Positions 32,284-45,042 of a stretch of DNA of 64,000 nt are shown piece after piece (within the stretch, counting starts at the first letter, position 1; every line of letters begins with the position of its first letter). Position numbers and translations under genes: made by a program. Under the pieces are notes generated by a model. The model worked only from the letters and a program-made list of their open reading frames with translations. It was not told the origin of the DNA and did no database searches. Origin of the DNA: Schistocerca nitens (Eukaryota; Arthropoda; Insecta; Orthoptera; Acrididae); assembly GCF_023898315.1 (NCBI RefSeq), contig NC_064616.1, positions 530,119,102 to 530,183,101 of the forward strand, read 5' to 3'.

Positions 32284-34021
32284 ATTCTTCCAAGTGTGCA
32301 CCAAGAACAAGAATTTAAGTTTTATGTAGTACCAATGCATTAGATTTCTAGTTATGCACACAGCTCAACCAAAACATTAAATTCTAACCAGCTACAGAAA
32401 TGACTGTATCCACACCAGTTTCTATCATGACAAACTTCTGCCACTATCAAAATTGTCCAAGTTCAGAAATCTGCACAAGCTGGCAAAACTATATAATGTA
32501 GCCACTGTTCAGTGGAAATTCTCTAGCATTTGAGCAGAGAATTCTTTCACATGCCAGTTCTGTGCAGCATTCACACAAGCAAACAGTGTTCAAGGTCAAT
32601 GATTCTGCAAGCTATTTAACACTGCACTGCATTTTAAAAAGATACATGTCTAACTGACATGTTTGTAGTTTATTTAACTAACAAGCCAATAATAAAAGTT
32701 TTTGAAAAACTGTTGTTGAAATAAAGCTCTTGGTTGCACGTCTAATTCTGAACACTTGTTTAACTAGACCTCTGTGACCATCCCCTATGTTACAGACAAA
32801 ATCTATTACAGGATTTCACACAGCAGAAAATGCCTCAGGTAACTGCAAAACAAACATGTCTGAGGTATTATGCAGCAGTGAGAGAGATTACAAATATTTG
32901 ACCTTTGCAACCAAATATATCCACACGCTGTATCCACATGCAGTCTTATGCTCCAAGAAATGGCATTATAAAAATGTGACAATACAGTAGTGGGAGTAGA
33001 TGTATGTGGATTACTAGTCAAAAAATTGTCCAATGTCTCATTGTTATTAATTACATAGTTCATACATAAGAATTTAATTTTCTGTTTAAGTCAATTCATG
33101 AAGAAAAAGGTGTAGATATGAGCTACAAGTGCATTTCTTAACATTTGTTTATCCCCATAAATCTTTACAGACACTTTTTCTTTCAGTCGAGTAGTTTCAT
33201 TTTCATGAAGCAGTTGACTATGACAACTAATATGATGAAATGAACTGAAATTGCTGTACAACTTCTATATCACGTCCATAATCAAACATCACCATAGGAA
33301 TCCATACAGGCTTTGGTGTCAGTTTATTGCTGAAAACAAAAACAAAAGAAACCTTTTCTATTGTTTAAAACACTGTGATTTTCCATTTTTGATTAGTGTG
33401 CTGGAGCCAGCAGCTGAGCATAAAAACATCATACGCCAGAAAAATCCGGAATAACACAAAGGAAAGTCATTTTAACCTGGTTGAGTTAATACACTGATGG
33501 CTGTCTTTTAATTACAGAAGAGTATATATGAACCATTTAACATTTGAGTTGTGTACTACTACTTGACTCTCTTTGCTATTACAGTGGTAAATTAGCAGAA
33601 ATTGTCTCAGTTTTAAGTTGGAACCATTGAGTCCCTGTAACCTCTTTCATCTGGCACATTTTATTCTTATGAAGGAAGAACAGAAGGTTAGTATTTAATG
33701 ATGAGGTCATCAGAGACACCACAGGAAGAACACTGACCATGCCTTTAAAAGAAACTACTCAAACATTTGCATTAAGCAGTTTAGGAAATGACAGAAAACC
33801 TAAACTTGGCAGCATGTACGATGATCTGAACCATTGTCCTCTTGAAAGTGCGATCAGTATCTTACTGCTATGACATTTCACTCAGTTTCTCCATATCATC
33901 ATTTGATAAGATGCATGGCTGAAGTAAATGTGGATATTATGCAGCTTCAACAGTCAGTTCATCCCTTATTCTAAATCAACCACTGATATTAACTGGTGAA
34001 TGCAGCACATGTGAAAGCTCA

Positions 34022-34022
<1 letters not shown>
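32284..34022. other. Unassigned AT-rich stretch
   Basis: No element with recognisable protein or ends. A short phrase near 33613 (AAGTTGGAACCATTGAGTC) repeats one in the fold-back element at about 31473, so a fragment of that repeat may lie at about 33600-33640. Confidence 0.4.
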
Positions 34023-34053
<31 letters not shown>

Positions 34054-34062
34054 TTCATAATC

Positions 34063-34112
<50 letters not shown>
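34023..34112. repeat. Compound (AGT)n and (TAA)n microsatellite
   Basis: (AGT)10 at 34023-34053 is followed by ten interrupting bases and then (TAA)16 at about 34063-34112. Confidence 0.95.
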
Positions 34113-34479
34113 TGAAAGAAGGAAATGAAACATCTTTGTTGTGACTGAATGCGTGAAGACAATTTGAAAGAATGAAGGAGAGCCTTCCAAAAATATGACA
34201 GTAAAAAGCTACTCAAGACTAAAAAAACACTTTTTCAAGATTAGGAAGCACGTGTCAAAACCAACTGAACTTTAAGGAACACAACAATTGTGACTTTTAC
34301 AGAATGTTCAGAAGAAACATCCATGGATACACACCAAAGGATGTATGCTTCAGAAGGCAGGATGATAAAACTCACTATGAAAAAACATGATAGCTGTAGA
34401 AGCCCATCGATCCTTCTCCGAGCTATTTAACTATCCAGAACCATGTTCACACTCAAAGAGTCTCAACCATCTACAAAAA

Positions 34480-35040
34480 TGAAATCTACAAATACATTCT
34501 TAAGCTTAAAAACAACAGGCCACATGTATTTATTGACATCTGTCATGTCACTTTTCTTGTGGAGTGGATAGATGAGTTCACATTTCCGATCTTCAGGCAG
34601 TTTTTTGGTGAGGTAAATATTCACAGTGATTTATGTAAATTCCTCAAGTGTGTTTGTCAGGGCATGCCTCAATAATTTTACAATGATGCCATTTGTTTGT
34701 CAGGTAGATTTTGAGTTCTGCTGAATCCATTACGAAGCTCTTTCTGTTTATGCAGCACTTTTCTATCATGGCTATTAAACAGTAGTGGATTTTCCTCATT
34801 GCTCAAGACCTTACTCAGAACATAGTTGGGTAAGTATACTGAATAATGCTTTTGACTTTTTTTTCCATTTGCACTCTATGTCTTCATCCCCAGTAGTGGA
34901 TATTCAAAAAGCTCTCTCTCCTCCAAGTGACATACAAGATATTCTCAGTATGTTTACTCCAAAGAATACAAGCACAGCTTCAACATACGACTGGCAAATA
35001 TCAATCACTTTTTCCCATTTTAACTGAGTCAACTATGCGT
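34480..35040 (-). mobile_element. LINE fragment: linker and start of reverse transcriptase
   Basis: The minus strand reads ELIYPLHKKSDMTDVNKY at about 34500-34555, the finger block 'PLFKKGDKTDVNNYRP'. Before it (34560-35040) the text resembles the linker and early reverse-transcriptase region of Jockey-type LINEs, badly eroded. Nothing was recognised in 34113-34479 or 35041-35249. Confidence 0.5.
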
Positions 35041-35249
35041 TCCCAGTGAATAATTGTATATTGTATTAACTAAACATTTAGTTAATACAGTCACTCTTTT
35101 AACGTGGGTGCTCTTATAAAGAACAGATGTTCAACCTAAAAGCATTAATGAAATGCAAGGCAACCCAAAACATCCAAATCATATGCACATTCATAAATTA
35201 AAGAAATCACCAGGTCCCACACTTCATCCAGATGAAAGCTGCTATGATG

Positions 35250-35520
35250 ATTAATAAGATCTTGTGCTAAATGTATTTCCCACTGATTCCTTAATAACTA
35301 AAACTGAGAAGGATCTCACTGAGGCTAGGCTTTCCATGACAGAGTAATCCACAGAAAGTCTGGTGGAAAAACAATGCTTGGCTATGGCTGACTTATTGGG
35401 CTGCAAAAGGTGAATGTGGCGATCATGTTTAATGCATCTTTCATGAACTGTGCGCATCATCTGACTGCTGTGCCACGAATAAGTGCAAGTGTGGATTTGG
35501 AGAATTCTTGTAAATCTCAT
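35250..35520 (-). pseudogene. Penelope-like element: C-terminal half of GIY-YIG endonuclease
   Basis: The frame reads RTVHERCIKHDRHIHLLQPN, then KSAIAKHCFSTRLSVDYSV and VIKESVGNTFS, matching the C-terminal half of the GIY-YIG nuclease of Penelope-like elements (RTVEERCxEHxRHxRLLQP, KSAVAEHC, VIKESIEI). The residues after it, read across a shift, give DLI-NHHSSFHLDEVWDLVI, the expected end of the protein. The N-terminal half with the GIY signature lies at 36603-36650. Confidence 0.72.
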
Positions 35521-36600
35521 GCAGCTGTGGCTGGAAAGCAGTATTTAATGAACTGATTGGCACATCAGATGGCAGGCATGGGCAATGTTTGTATCTTACA
35601 AATGATTCTGCAAGGCAAGTTTACAACACCACTCACAGGCTAGAAGCCATGGTCCAGCAGGCATTGTATACAAATGTGAAGTAATTAAGGCAGAACAGGA
35701 CACCAATGTGCTGTGAGGACCCCTATGTTGCAGTTACAACAGCACCTAGTGACCTGTGTGTAGGGGCCAAAGCGGTCCGAAGAAAACTGATGTATAATTT
35801 TCAATGAGCACTCCACATGTCCCATGCAGAGGAACTATGTCAGAAGCATAAGGAAAAGACATATAAGTAAGTGAGCCCAGAGGCTCTAAGTGAGCCGTCA
35901 TGTTGCCACTCTGTCTGCATCTGGAACTGGAGAGAATGACAATTGTTTAAGTTGCAGGCCAACCACGATGACCTTATGGTGATGGATATTGGCGTCCAGT
36001 TGTAGCTACCTCCAACCTCTACTGGATGGACGCGTCATTGTTGTGGTGGGGTGCATCACAACTTGGAGCTACACTGGCATGAGGAGCGAGAGGGCTGCTA
36101 GCCTCTGCTCCCTGGGTGGCATCGTCCAGTGGACTGCAAGTTGAGGACCACAGGGGCAGCACTGGGCACAAACTTCTGGCCTTCAGGGTGCAGAGCTGTC
36201 TGTGTGTACTGAATGAGCTGCCCTAGGCAGACAGCCAGAGCTGCTAAGGCTCACTCCAATGACAGTGGTTGAGTGTTTCACTTCAGTGCTCCACATAGGG
36301 TCGACAAGTATGCTAGAGAGTACAATCATCTGTGTTCTGGGCCACAGAGCACAGCTAATGCACATGGCAGTCACTTAGCTGTGGTGTGAATAGGAACACT
36401 ATGTCTGTAAGATTGGGCAACTGGATGTTGACACTGGAGATTATGGCACTGGCATGATCAGTGCCATCAGCAAGTTCAAGAGAAGGCCCGCTGTGTATCT
36501 TCCATGTAATAAAGTCAATGACACACTTACCTCTGTTTCTCTGCATGCTTCAGTGTGAGTCATCCCTTTCTCCCAAACCATACCTCTCAGTAATTCTGAC
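35521..36600. mobile_element. Unidentified 1.1-kb segment splitting the GIY-YIG nuclease
   Basis: The nuclease stops after KAYIGN (36603) and resumes with RTVHERC (about 35455), so about 1.1 kb has come between. The segment is more GC-rich than its surroundings at 35940-36330 and has no protein or terminal repeats I recognise. Exact edges are uncertain because the residues around the break are eroded. Confidence 0.5.
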
Positions 36601-36602
36601 AT

Positions 36603-37290
36603 TACCAATGTAGGCTTTGCCACACTGGCAAAGTATTCTGTAGATTCCAGCCACCTGTAATCCTTTGTGGAATCGAGAAGAGAACAATTCTTTGTAGGTG
36701 GATGAAATATTATTTTGACTCGATGTTTTCTTATGATTCTGCCTAATTATGATGAAATACTGCTAATGTACAGCAAGCATGCCCTGGACTTAAACTGCTC
36801 CTTCTCCTCTTGCTCTTGTGGGTGGTCACATTTCTTCTTCCTTACAGCTATGCTCATCTGATGTGAAGAATATCCATTATCTTTGAACACTGGTTGTAGG
36901 TTTTCTAGTTCCTTTGCAAGGCTGTCTTCATCAGACACAACAGTGCCCAGTGCACCATTCTTTGGAGGACAGCCATGGTTTGTGATGGTTGGTGGCTGCT
37001 AGGGGCCTGAAAATACAGGTCTGTATATGGGGGCTTACAGTAGATGGAACACCCCAATGATCCATCCACTTTCCATCTGACTGAGATGTCCAAAAATGGC
37101 AGACAGTTGTCCTTCTACACTTCCATCATAAATTTGATATTCTCATGGATAAAATTCAAATGCTGCAAAAAGCATGGAAGCTCTTCTTCACCGAGGGGCC
37201 ACATTGCAAAAGTATCATCCACATATCATCAGATGACTTTTGGTTTAAGTTTCAAGATTCACATAGTATAGGCAAATGAAATGGGTCAGG
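36603..37290 (-). pseudogene. Penelope-like element: reverse transcriptase and start of GIY-YIG nuclease
   Basis: From the right: YVDDTFAMWPLGEEELPCFL then HLNFIHENIKFMMEV (about 37130-37226), LPFLDISVRWKVDGSLGCSI, YCKPPYTDLYFQAPSSHQPS (about 36990-37100), ELENLQPVFKDNGYSSHQM (about 36840-36920), and finally GIYRILCQCGKAYIGN (36603-36650). This is the order of Penelope-like elements: reverse transcriptase with YVDD, then a GIY-YIG nuclease starting with a C-x-CG-x2-YIG motif. Stops are present and no N-terminal region is visible beyond 37290. Confidence 0.82.
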
Positions 37291-37999
37291 GACTTCAAGT
37301 ATCTTAATGATGCCACAGAACCAAGAAGGATAGAAAAGGAAGCACACAAAGTTCAATTATAGAAATTCAAGAGAGTGTACAGGACAACATGACATCTACA
37401 ATGAAAAGTGCAAGTTCACACTTACAAAGATAAGACATTCCAATATGGTGATCAATCTCATAGCACTGTACATAAGCAAAACTTTAATTCACAACAGACA
37501 CATCCTGTAATGTGAACCAAGGGTTGCGAGGAAATTCTTGGCCTAAAAAAAAAAAAAAAGAGAGAGAAAGGATACAGACTGAAATCATGTAAAGCAACAG
37601 ACACATCAACAGATCTAGTAGTTGACATTAGAATACAATTTTATGAAAATGTTCAAAGATATCCAACAACAAAGCTTACTGGAAAAACAAAAAAATAAAA
37701 AAATGCCATGGATTCCCAAAGTTAGAAAGGACCTTGAGAAAGCCCAAATAGAAGCAGTGGGAGTAGTACACTAGAATCTGCTCATTCAAATGATGAACTC
37801 CTGGGCACTAAAGGTAAAGACTGATGTTCCAAAGAAAGCAAGACTCATGTGGACTGAACGAAGGAAAACAGACCACCAAGAGAGAATGAGAAAAACATTA
37901 GGAAGCAAGTGCTGTAACACAATGGTAAGGAGAGATTATCGCACTTGAGGCTCTTACAGTGTCATAATGGGGCTCCACACAAATTAAACACAAAAGTAT
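37291..37999. other. Unassigned stretch with short A runs
   Basis: An A run lies at 37545-37558, next to GAGAGAGAAAG, with shorter A-rich text at 37680-37705. A basic frame reading (WIPKVRKDLEKAQIEA near 37710) hints at a worn LINE, but I cannot place it. Confidence 0.35.
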
Positions 38000-38662
38000 G
38001 AGTGTATGCTTGGAGCCAGGACCATAACCATACCAAGGTGGTCATTTGCCCTTGGGAGAACTTTCAAAGTTGTCACCACTCTGTGGACATCCTGTTGTGA
38101 TACTGGCATGCAATTACAGCCTTCGACACTGACGAAAAGCAGTCAGCATAGGTGCATAAATGAGGCACCTGTTGCGAAGGCCCATAAACCAGTGACGTTT
38201 GCTGAATGGTCACTCAGGAGACACTGTGGTAGCACCTTGGTTCATACAGGTGGTCAGCTGCTCAGCAGTTGCACACCTGTTTGCTTATACAGGTCTCTGT
38301 AGCCACATTTCACCCCTATCGTCTGTGGCCTGTGGTGCACCGGAGTTGCCTCAGTGCTGGTTTTGGACTGTGCCATTTTGCCATGCACATTATACTTTAA
38401 CCACAGCAATATGTGAACAGTTTAAAGACTTGGCCATTTCATTTCAGAAATGCTCCCATCCTTGGCCTGAAAGCCAATGATCGCACCCTTTTCAATGTCA
38501 GATAAATTGCTCCATTTCCACATTATGACAATAACTGCATTGTTTTTTGCACCTCCCTGACACGCTTTATATACTTCTACTGTTACTGTTGTCACCTACC
38601 ATCTGCAAGTTCTTATTACTTGTTGATATAGAAAGTAGGTGGTGATCATATTAGTATGACTG
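38000..38662. mobile_element. Probable non-autonomous DNA element
   Basis: The right part ends GGTGATCATATTAGTATGAC at about 38640-38660, which resembles a 'GTGGTCACATTAATGTGAC' terminus seen in insect DNA elements. No matching left terminus or transposase was found; the 'ggtggtcatttg' near 38037 may be a worn counterpart. Confidence 0.4.
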
Positions 38663-38671
38663 GACTGTGCA

Positions 38672-40780
38672 CAATGGTAAGACAGATTTAGAAACCATAT
38701 TTCAAACTGTAAGATATTTACAGGGGGTAGATGTGGACTTTGAGCACAATTTTTTGGTTATAAACTGCAGATAAAAACTGAAGAAATTGCATTAGGTAGG
38801 AAATCAAAGCAAGGGACCTTGATTTTTGAAAGAAGAATAGGTTTTTGAGAGTTTTTGTGTGAGCATTACGCAACAACTGACTAGAACGTGGGAAACAAGT
38901 ACAGCAGAAAATGAATTGGTAGCTTTGAGAGTCAAAATAGTAAAGGCAGCAGAGGATCAAATAGATAAAAAGGCAAGGCCTGGGAAATTCTTGCATAGCA
39001 CAGCAGGTACTGAATTTAATTTATGAATGGTGAAAATTTAAAACTATGGGAAATGAAGCAGGTGAACGGAAATATAAACATATACAAATGAGATTGACAG
39101 GAAATTCAAAATGGCTAATCAGAAATGGTTACAGCATGAATTTAAGGATTTAGAAGCACATATCACTAGGGGTAAGATTGATACTCACAACAGGAAAATT
39201 AAGAGGCCTCTGGAGAAAAAAGAATCAGCAGTACAAATATGAAGAGCTCAGATGGAAAACTGGTCCTAAGAAAAGAAGGAAAAGCTGAAAGATGGAAGGA
39301 GTATGTAGAGTGTGTATTCAAGGGAAATGAACTTTAAAGCAGTACTATAGAAATGGAAGAGGACGTAGATGAAGATGAAAAGTGAGATATGATACCGTAA
39401 GAAGATTTTGACAGAGCACAAAAAGATCTAAGTAGTAACAGGGCCCAAGGAGTAGATGAAATTCTGTCGGAACTTCTGATAGCCTTGGGAGAGTCAGCCA
39501 TAACAAAACACTTACATTTGGTGTGCAAGATGTATGAGACAGGCAAAATACCCTCAGACTTCAAGAAGTATGTAATAATTGCAGTTCCAAAGAAAGCAGG
39601 TACTGACAAGTGTGAATATTACCAAACTGTCAGTTGAATAGGTCATGGCTGCAAAATACTAACATGAATTATTTACAGAATAATGGAAAAAGTGATAGAA
39701 GTTGATGTTGGGGGAAATCAGTTTGTATTCTAGATAAATTTAGAAACAAGTGAGGCAATACTGATCCTACAAAGTACCTTAGAACACAGATTAATGAAAG
39801 AGAATGTACATTTATAGCAACTGTAGACTTAGAGAAAACTTTTGACAGTGTTGGTTGGAATACTGTCTTTGAAATTCCAATGGCAGCAGAGTAAAATACA
39901 GGGAGCATTATGCTACTTACAACTTGTACAGAAACAGAAACCAAAGAAAAATTTGGAGTAGGAGTTAAAGTTCAGGGTGAAGAAATAAAAACCCCCGAGG
40001 TTTGCCAATGACATTGGAATACCGTCAGAGATATCAAGGGACATGGAAGAGCAGCTGAATGGAATTGACAGTTTCTTGAAAGGAGGATATAGGGTGAACA
40101 TCAATTGAAGCAAAACAAGGATAATGAAATGTAGTCAAATTAAATTAGGTGACACTGAGGGAATTAGATAAGGAAATGAGATACTAGAAGTAGCAGATGA
40201 GCTTTGTTATTTGGGCAGCAAAATAACTGATGATGGCTTAAATATGGGATGTAAAATGTAGACTGGTAATGGCAAGAGAAGCATTTCTGAAGAAGATAAA
40301 TTTATTAACATTGAATATAAATTTAAGTGTTGGGAAGTCCTTTCTGAAAGTGTTGGTATGAAGTGTAGCCAGGTATGGAAGTGTAACATCGATGGTAAAC
40401 AGTTTACACTGGAAGAGAATAGAAGCATTTGAAATGTGGTGCCTCAGAAGAATGCTGAAGATTAGATGGGTAGATCAAGTAACTAATATGGAGGCTCTGA
40501 ATAGAATTTGGGAGAAAAGAAATTTGTGGCACAACTTGATTAGGAGAAGTAATCAGTTGATAGAACACATTCTGAAATATCAATGGATAACGAATTTAGA
40601 ATTGGTGGGAAGTCTGGGGGGAAAAATCATGGAGGGAGACCAAGAGATATATACAGTGTGCATATAGAGAAGGATGTATGTTGCAGTAGTTGATAAGAGA
40701 TGAGGAGGCTTGCATACGATGGAGTAGCATGGAGAGCTGCAGCAAACCAATCTTTGGACTTAAGACTACTACAACAATAA
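38672..40780 (+). mobile_element. LINE-D copy 1 (plus strand), 5'-truncated
   Basis: It begins within the endonuclease (ATGGTAAGACAGATTT at 38675 onwards) and runs through the reverse transcriptase to the 3' end TTAAGACTACTACAAC (about 40763-40778). It is collinear with the minus-strand copy at 41760-45033. Readable traces include 'TLEHRLM', 'LFVDLEKTFDSV' and FEMWCLRRMLKIRW with WHNLIRRSNQLIEH (40392-40667). It is heavily mutated. Confidence 0.85.
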
Positions 40781-41759
40781 CATTAAAACTACAGAATTTC
40801 CAAAAAAGTCAGGATATTAAGAAGATGGGACCTGGATAAGTTGAAAGATCCAGATGTTGTTGAGGGTTTTAAATGGATCATTAGGCATCAACTGACTGAA
40901 CAAAGAAAATGAACACAGTAAAGGAGGAACAGATAGCTTTTGGAGATGAAATAATGAAGACAGCAGATGATCAGATAGGTTGAAAGAAAAGACCTAGTAG
41001 AAATTCTTTGACAACTCAAGACATACTGAATTTAATTGATGACAGGAGAAAACAAAGATGTAGGAAATGAAGCAAGTGAAAGGGGATACAGATGTCTAAA
41101 ACCTGAGATTGACAGAAAGTACAAAAAGATTGAGCAGGAATGGATAGGGAACATACACAAGCTTGTAGATACATATATAACTAAAGGAAAGATAGGTGCT
41201 GCCTACACCAAAATTAAAGAGACCTTTGGAGGAAAGAGATGCAACTATAGGAATATTGAAAACCTCATGTATCTAGCCATCACTCTGCAAACAAGGGAGA
41301 GTTGAAAGGTGGGAGAAATACATACAGGGCCTCTCCAAGGGAAATGAACTTCATGGCAGTATCATAGAAAGCAAAGAGGAATCAGATGAAGATGAGATGG
41401 GAGATATGACAAACAAGAAGAACTTGACTGAGCACTGAAACATGTAAGTGGAAACAAAGCCCCTTGAGTAGATAATATTCTCTCAGAATTATTGAGATTC
41501 TTGGGATAGCCAGCCATGACCTAAATATTCTACATAACGTGAAAGCTGTGTGACACAGTCTAAATGCCCTCAGCCTTCAGGAAACATTTAGCAATTCAAA
41601 TTTCTAAGAAGGCAGCAGAATCAGGAACCTGGTAGAGTCTGACCATGAGGAAGATCAGCTTCAATTCTGGAGAAATGTAGGAACACATGGGGCAATAATG
41701 ATTCTATAGCATATCTTACAAAATACACTAAGAAGCAAATCTATGTTCACAGTACTGGT
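40781..41759 (+). mobile_element. LINE-D copy 2 (plus strand), left part
   Basis: It begins TTAAAACTACAG, in the endonuclease-reverse transcriptase linker, right behind the end of copy 1. It reads RRWDLDKLKDPDVV, DDRRKQR-type linker text and QMRKKGI-type finger text at low quality. It stops at 41759 in the residues corresponding to LAFVDLE, where copy 3 is inserted, and resumes at 45043. Confidence 0.82.
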
Positions 41760-41791
41760 TGTTGTTGTTGGCTTCAGTCCCGAGACTGGTT

Positions 41792-43340
41792 TCATGCACC
41801 TCTCCATGCTACTCTATCCTCCGCAAGCTTCTTCATCTCCCAGTACTTACTGCAACCTACATCCTTCAGAATCTGCTTAGTGTAATCATCTCTTTGTCTC
41901 CTTCTACGATTTTTACCCTCCACACTGCCCTCCAATGCTAAATTTGTGATCCCTTGATGCCTCAGAACATGTTCTACCAACCAGTCCCTTCTTCTTGTCA
42001 AGTTGTGCCACAAACTCCTCTTCTCCCTAATTCTATTCAATACCTCCTCATTAGTTATGTCATTTACCCCTCTAATCCTCAGCATTCTTCTGTAGCACCA
42101 CATTTTGAAAGCTTCTATTCTCTTCTTGTCCAAACTATTTATCGTCCATGTTTCACTTCCATACATGGCTATGCTCCATACAAATACTTTCAGAAATGAC
42201 TACCTGACACTTAAATCTATACTCGATGTTAACAAATTTCTCTTCTTCAGAAACGCTTTCCTTGCCATTGCCAGTCTACATTTTATATCCTCTCTACTTC
42301 GACCATCATCAGTTATTTTGCTCCCCAAATAGCAAAACTCCTTTACTACTTTAAGTGTCTCATTTCCTAATCTAATACCCTCAGCATCACCCGACTTTAT
42401 TCGACTACATTCCATTATCCTCATTTTGCTTTTGTTGATATTCATCTTATATCCTCCTTTCAAGACACTGTCCATTCCGTTCAACTGCTCTTCAAGGTCC
42501 TTTGCTGCCTCTGACAGAATTGCAATGTCATCGGCGAACCTCAATGCTTTTATTTCTTCTCCACGGACATTAATACCTACTCTGAATTTTTCTTTTGTTT
42601 CCTTTACTGCTTGCTCAGTATAGAGGTTGAATAACATTGGGGACATCCTGCAACCCTATCTCACTCCCTTCCCAACCGCTGCTTCCCTTTCATGCCCCTC
42701 GACTCTTATAACTGCCATCTGGTTTCTGTATAAATTGTAAATAGCCTTTCGCTCCCTGTATTTTACCACTGCCACATTCAGAATTTGAAAGGGTATGCCA
42801 GTCAACGTTGTCAAAAGCTTTGTCTAAGTCTACAAATGCTAGAAATGTAGGTTTGCCTTTCCTTAATCTATTTTATAACATAAGTCGTAGGGTCAGTATA
42901 GCCTCACGCGTTCCAACATTTCTGCAGAATCCAAACTGATCTTCGCCGAGGTCAGCTTCTACCAGTTTTTCCATTCGTCTGTAAAGGATTCGCATTAGTA
43001 TTTTGCAGCTGTGACTTATTAAACTGATAGTTTGGTAATTTTCACATCTGTCAACACCTGCTTTCTTTGGGATTGGAATTATTGTATTCTTCTCGAAGTC
43101 TGAGGGTATTTTGCCTGTCTCATACATCTTGCACACCAGATGGTAGAGTTTTGTCAGGACTGGCTCTCCCAAGGCTGTCAGCAGTTCCAATGGAATGTTG
43201 TCTACTCCTGGGGCCTTGTTTCAATTCAGGTCTTTCAGTGCTCTGTCAAACTCTTCATGCAGTATCGTATCTGCCATTTCATCTTCATCTACATCCTCTT
43301 CCATTTCCATAATATTGTCCTCAAGTACATCGCCCTTGTA
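41792..43340 (-). pseudogene. LINE-D copy 3 reverse transcriptase, frameshifted
   Basis: Fragments in order: fingers (42873-43190) with LGEPVLTKLYHLVCKMYETG, IPSDFEKNTIIPIPKKAG and GEDQFGFCRNVGTREAIL; palm (42200-42646) with SPMLFNLYTEQAVKETKEKF and LRFADDIAILSEAAKDLEEQ (FADD intact), then YLGSKITDDGRSREDI; C-terminal region (41792-42166) with MYGSETWTINSLDKKRIEAF and RRMLRIRGVNDITNEEVLNR. About 220 bp between the finger and palm frames is out of frame. There is no RNase H domain, as in RTE-type LINEs. Confidence 0.87.
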
Positions 43341-43348
43341 TAGACACT

Positions 43349-44728
43349 CTATATACTCCTTCCACCTTTCATTTCTTTGCTTAGAACTGGGTTTCCATCT
43401 GAGCTCTTGATATTCATACAAGTGGCTCTCCTTTCTCCAAAGGTCTCTTTAATTTTCCTGTAGGCAGTATCTATCTTACCCCTAGTGAGATAAGCCTCTA
43501 CATCCTTACATTTGTCCTCTAGCCATCCCTGCTTAGCCATTTTGCATTTGCTGTCAATCTCATTTTTGAGACATTTGTAATCTCTTTTGCCTGCTTCATT
43601 TACTGTGTTTTTATATTTTCTCCTTTCATCAATTAAATTCAATATTCCTTCTTTTGCCCAAGGATTTCTACTAGCCCTCATCTTTTTACCCACTTGATCC
43701 TCTGCTGCCTTCACTACTTCATCCCTCAGAGCTACCCATTCTTCTTCTACTGTATTTCTTTCCCCCATTCCTGTCAATTGTTCCCTTATGCTCTCCCTGA
43801 AACTCTGTACAACCTCTGGTTCTTTCAGTTTATCCAGGTCCCATCTCCTTAAATTCCCACCTTTTTGCAGTTTCTTCAGTTTTAATCTACAGTTCATAAC
43901 CAATAGATTGTGGTCAGAGTCCACATCTGCCCCTGTAAATGTCTTACAATTTAAAACCTGGTTCCTAAATCTCTGTCTTACCATTATATAATCTATCTGA
44001 TACCTTCTAGTATCTCCAGGATTCTTCCATGTATACAACCTCCTTTTATGATTCTTGAACCAAGTGTTAGCTATGATTAAGTTATGCTCTGTGCAAAATT
44101 CTACCAGATGGCTTCCTCTTTCATTTCTCTTCCCCAATCCATATTCACCCACTATGTTTCCTTCTCTCCCTTTCCCTACTCTCGAATTCCAGTCACCCGT
44201 GACTATTGAGTTTTCGTCTCCCTTCACTACCTGAATAATTTCTTTTATCTCATCATACATTTCATCAATTTCTTCATCATCTGCAGAGCTAGTTGGCATA
44301 TAAATGTGTACTACTGTAGTAGGCATGGGCTTCGTGTCTATCTTGGCCACAATAATGCGTTCCCTATGCTATTTGTAGTAGCTTATCCGCGCTCCTATTT
44401 CTTTATTCATTATTAAGCCTACTCCTGCATTACCCCTATTTGATTTTGTATTTATTACCCTGTATTCACCTGACCAAAAGTCTTGTTCCTACTGCCATCA
44501 TACTTCATTAATTCCCACCATATGTAACTTCAACCTATCCATTTCCCTTTTCAAATTTTCTAACGTACCTGCCCGATTAAGGGATCTGACATTCCACTCT
44601 CCGATCCATAGAACGCCAGTTTTCTTTCTCCTGATAACAACGTCCTCTTGAGTAGTCCCCGCCCAGAGATCCGAATGGGGGACTATTTTACCTCCGGAAT
44701 ATTTTACCCAAGAGGGCGCCATCATCAT
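43349..44728 (-). pseudogene. LINE-D copy 3 endonuclease and linker
   Basis: The N-terminal frame (44498-44728) contains TGVLWIGEWNVRSLNRAG, the APE-type start (usually GTWNVRSL) of the endonuclease. After a stop or shift the 333-residue frame (43349-44350) shows VHIYMPTSSADD, GDWNSRVGKGR, NERGSHLVEFCTEHNLIIAN, YTWKNPGDTRRYQIDYIMVR and DVDSDHNLLVMN: the GDxN, D-Y and SDH catalytic motifs are all intact. The rest is the basic linker (WAKEGILNLIDERRKYK, CKMAKQGWLEDKCKDVEAYL). In working relatives it nicks target DNA to prime reverse transcription. Confidence 0.88.
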
Positions 44729-45042
44729 TTAACCGTACAGTAAAGCTGCATGCCCTCAGGAAAAATTACGGCTGTAGTTTCCCCTTGCTTTCAGCCGTTT
44801 GCAGTACCAGCACAGCAAGGCCATTGTGGTTAGTGTTACAAGGCCAGATCAGTCAATCATCCAGACTGTTGCCCCTGCAACTACTGAAAAGGCTGCTGCA
44901 CCTCTTCAGGAACCACACGTTTGTCTGGCCTCTCAACATATACCCCTCCGTTGTGTTTGCACCTACCATGTGTATCGCTGAGACACGCTGCCTCCCCACC
45001 AATGGCAAGGTCCATGGTTCATGGGGGTAGGATAGTACTGGT

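Larger units (their letters stand above)
41760..45033 (-). mobile_element. LINE-D copy 3 (minus strand), nearly full length, youngest
   Basis: A 3.27-kb LINE from its 5' leader (CCCCCATGAACCATGG at the right edge) through endonuclease and reverse transcriptase to a 3' end GACTGAAGCC(AAC)n at 41760-41780. AGTACTGGT flanks it at 41751-41759 and 45034-45042, a 9-bp target duplication. It is the least damaged LINE here, with a 333-residue open endonuclease frame, but has shifts near 43200-43400 and 42650-42870. I recognise this as an abundant RTE-like grasshopper LINE. Confidence 0.92.

Noticed and set aside
34023..34112. Regularly spaced short repeats
   Set aside because: Plain trinucleotide microsatellites, not a CRISPR array; the genome is animal.
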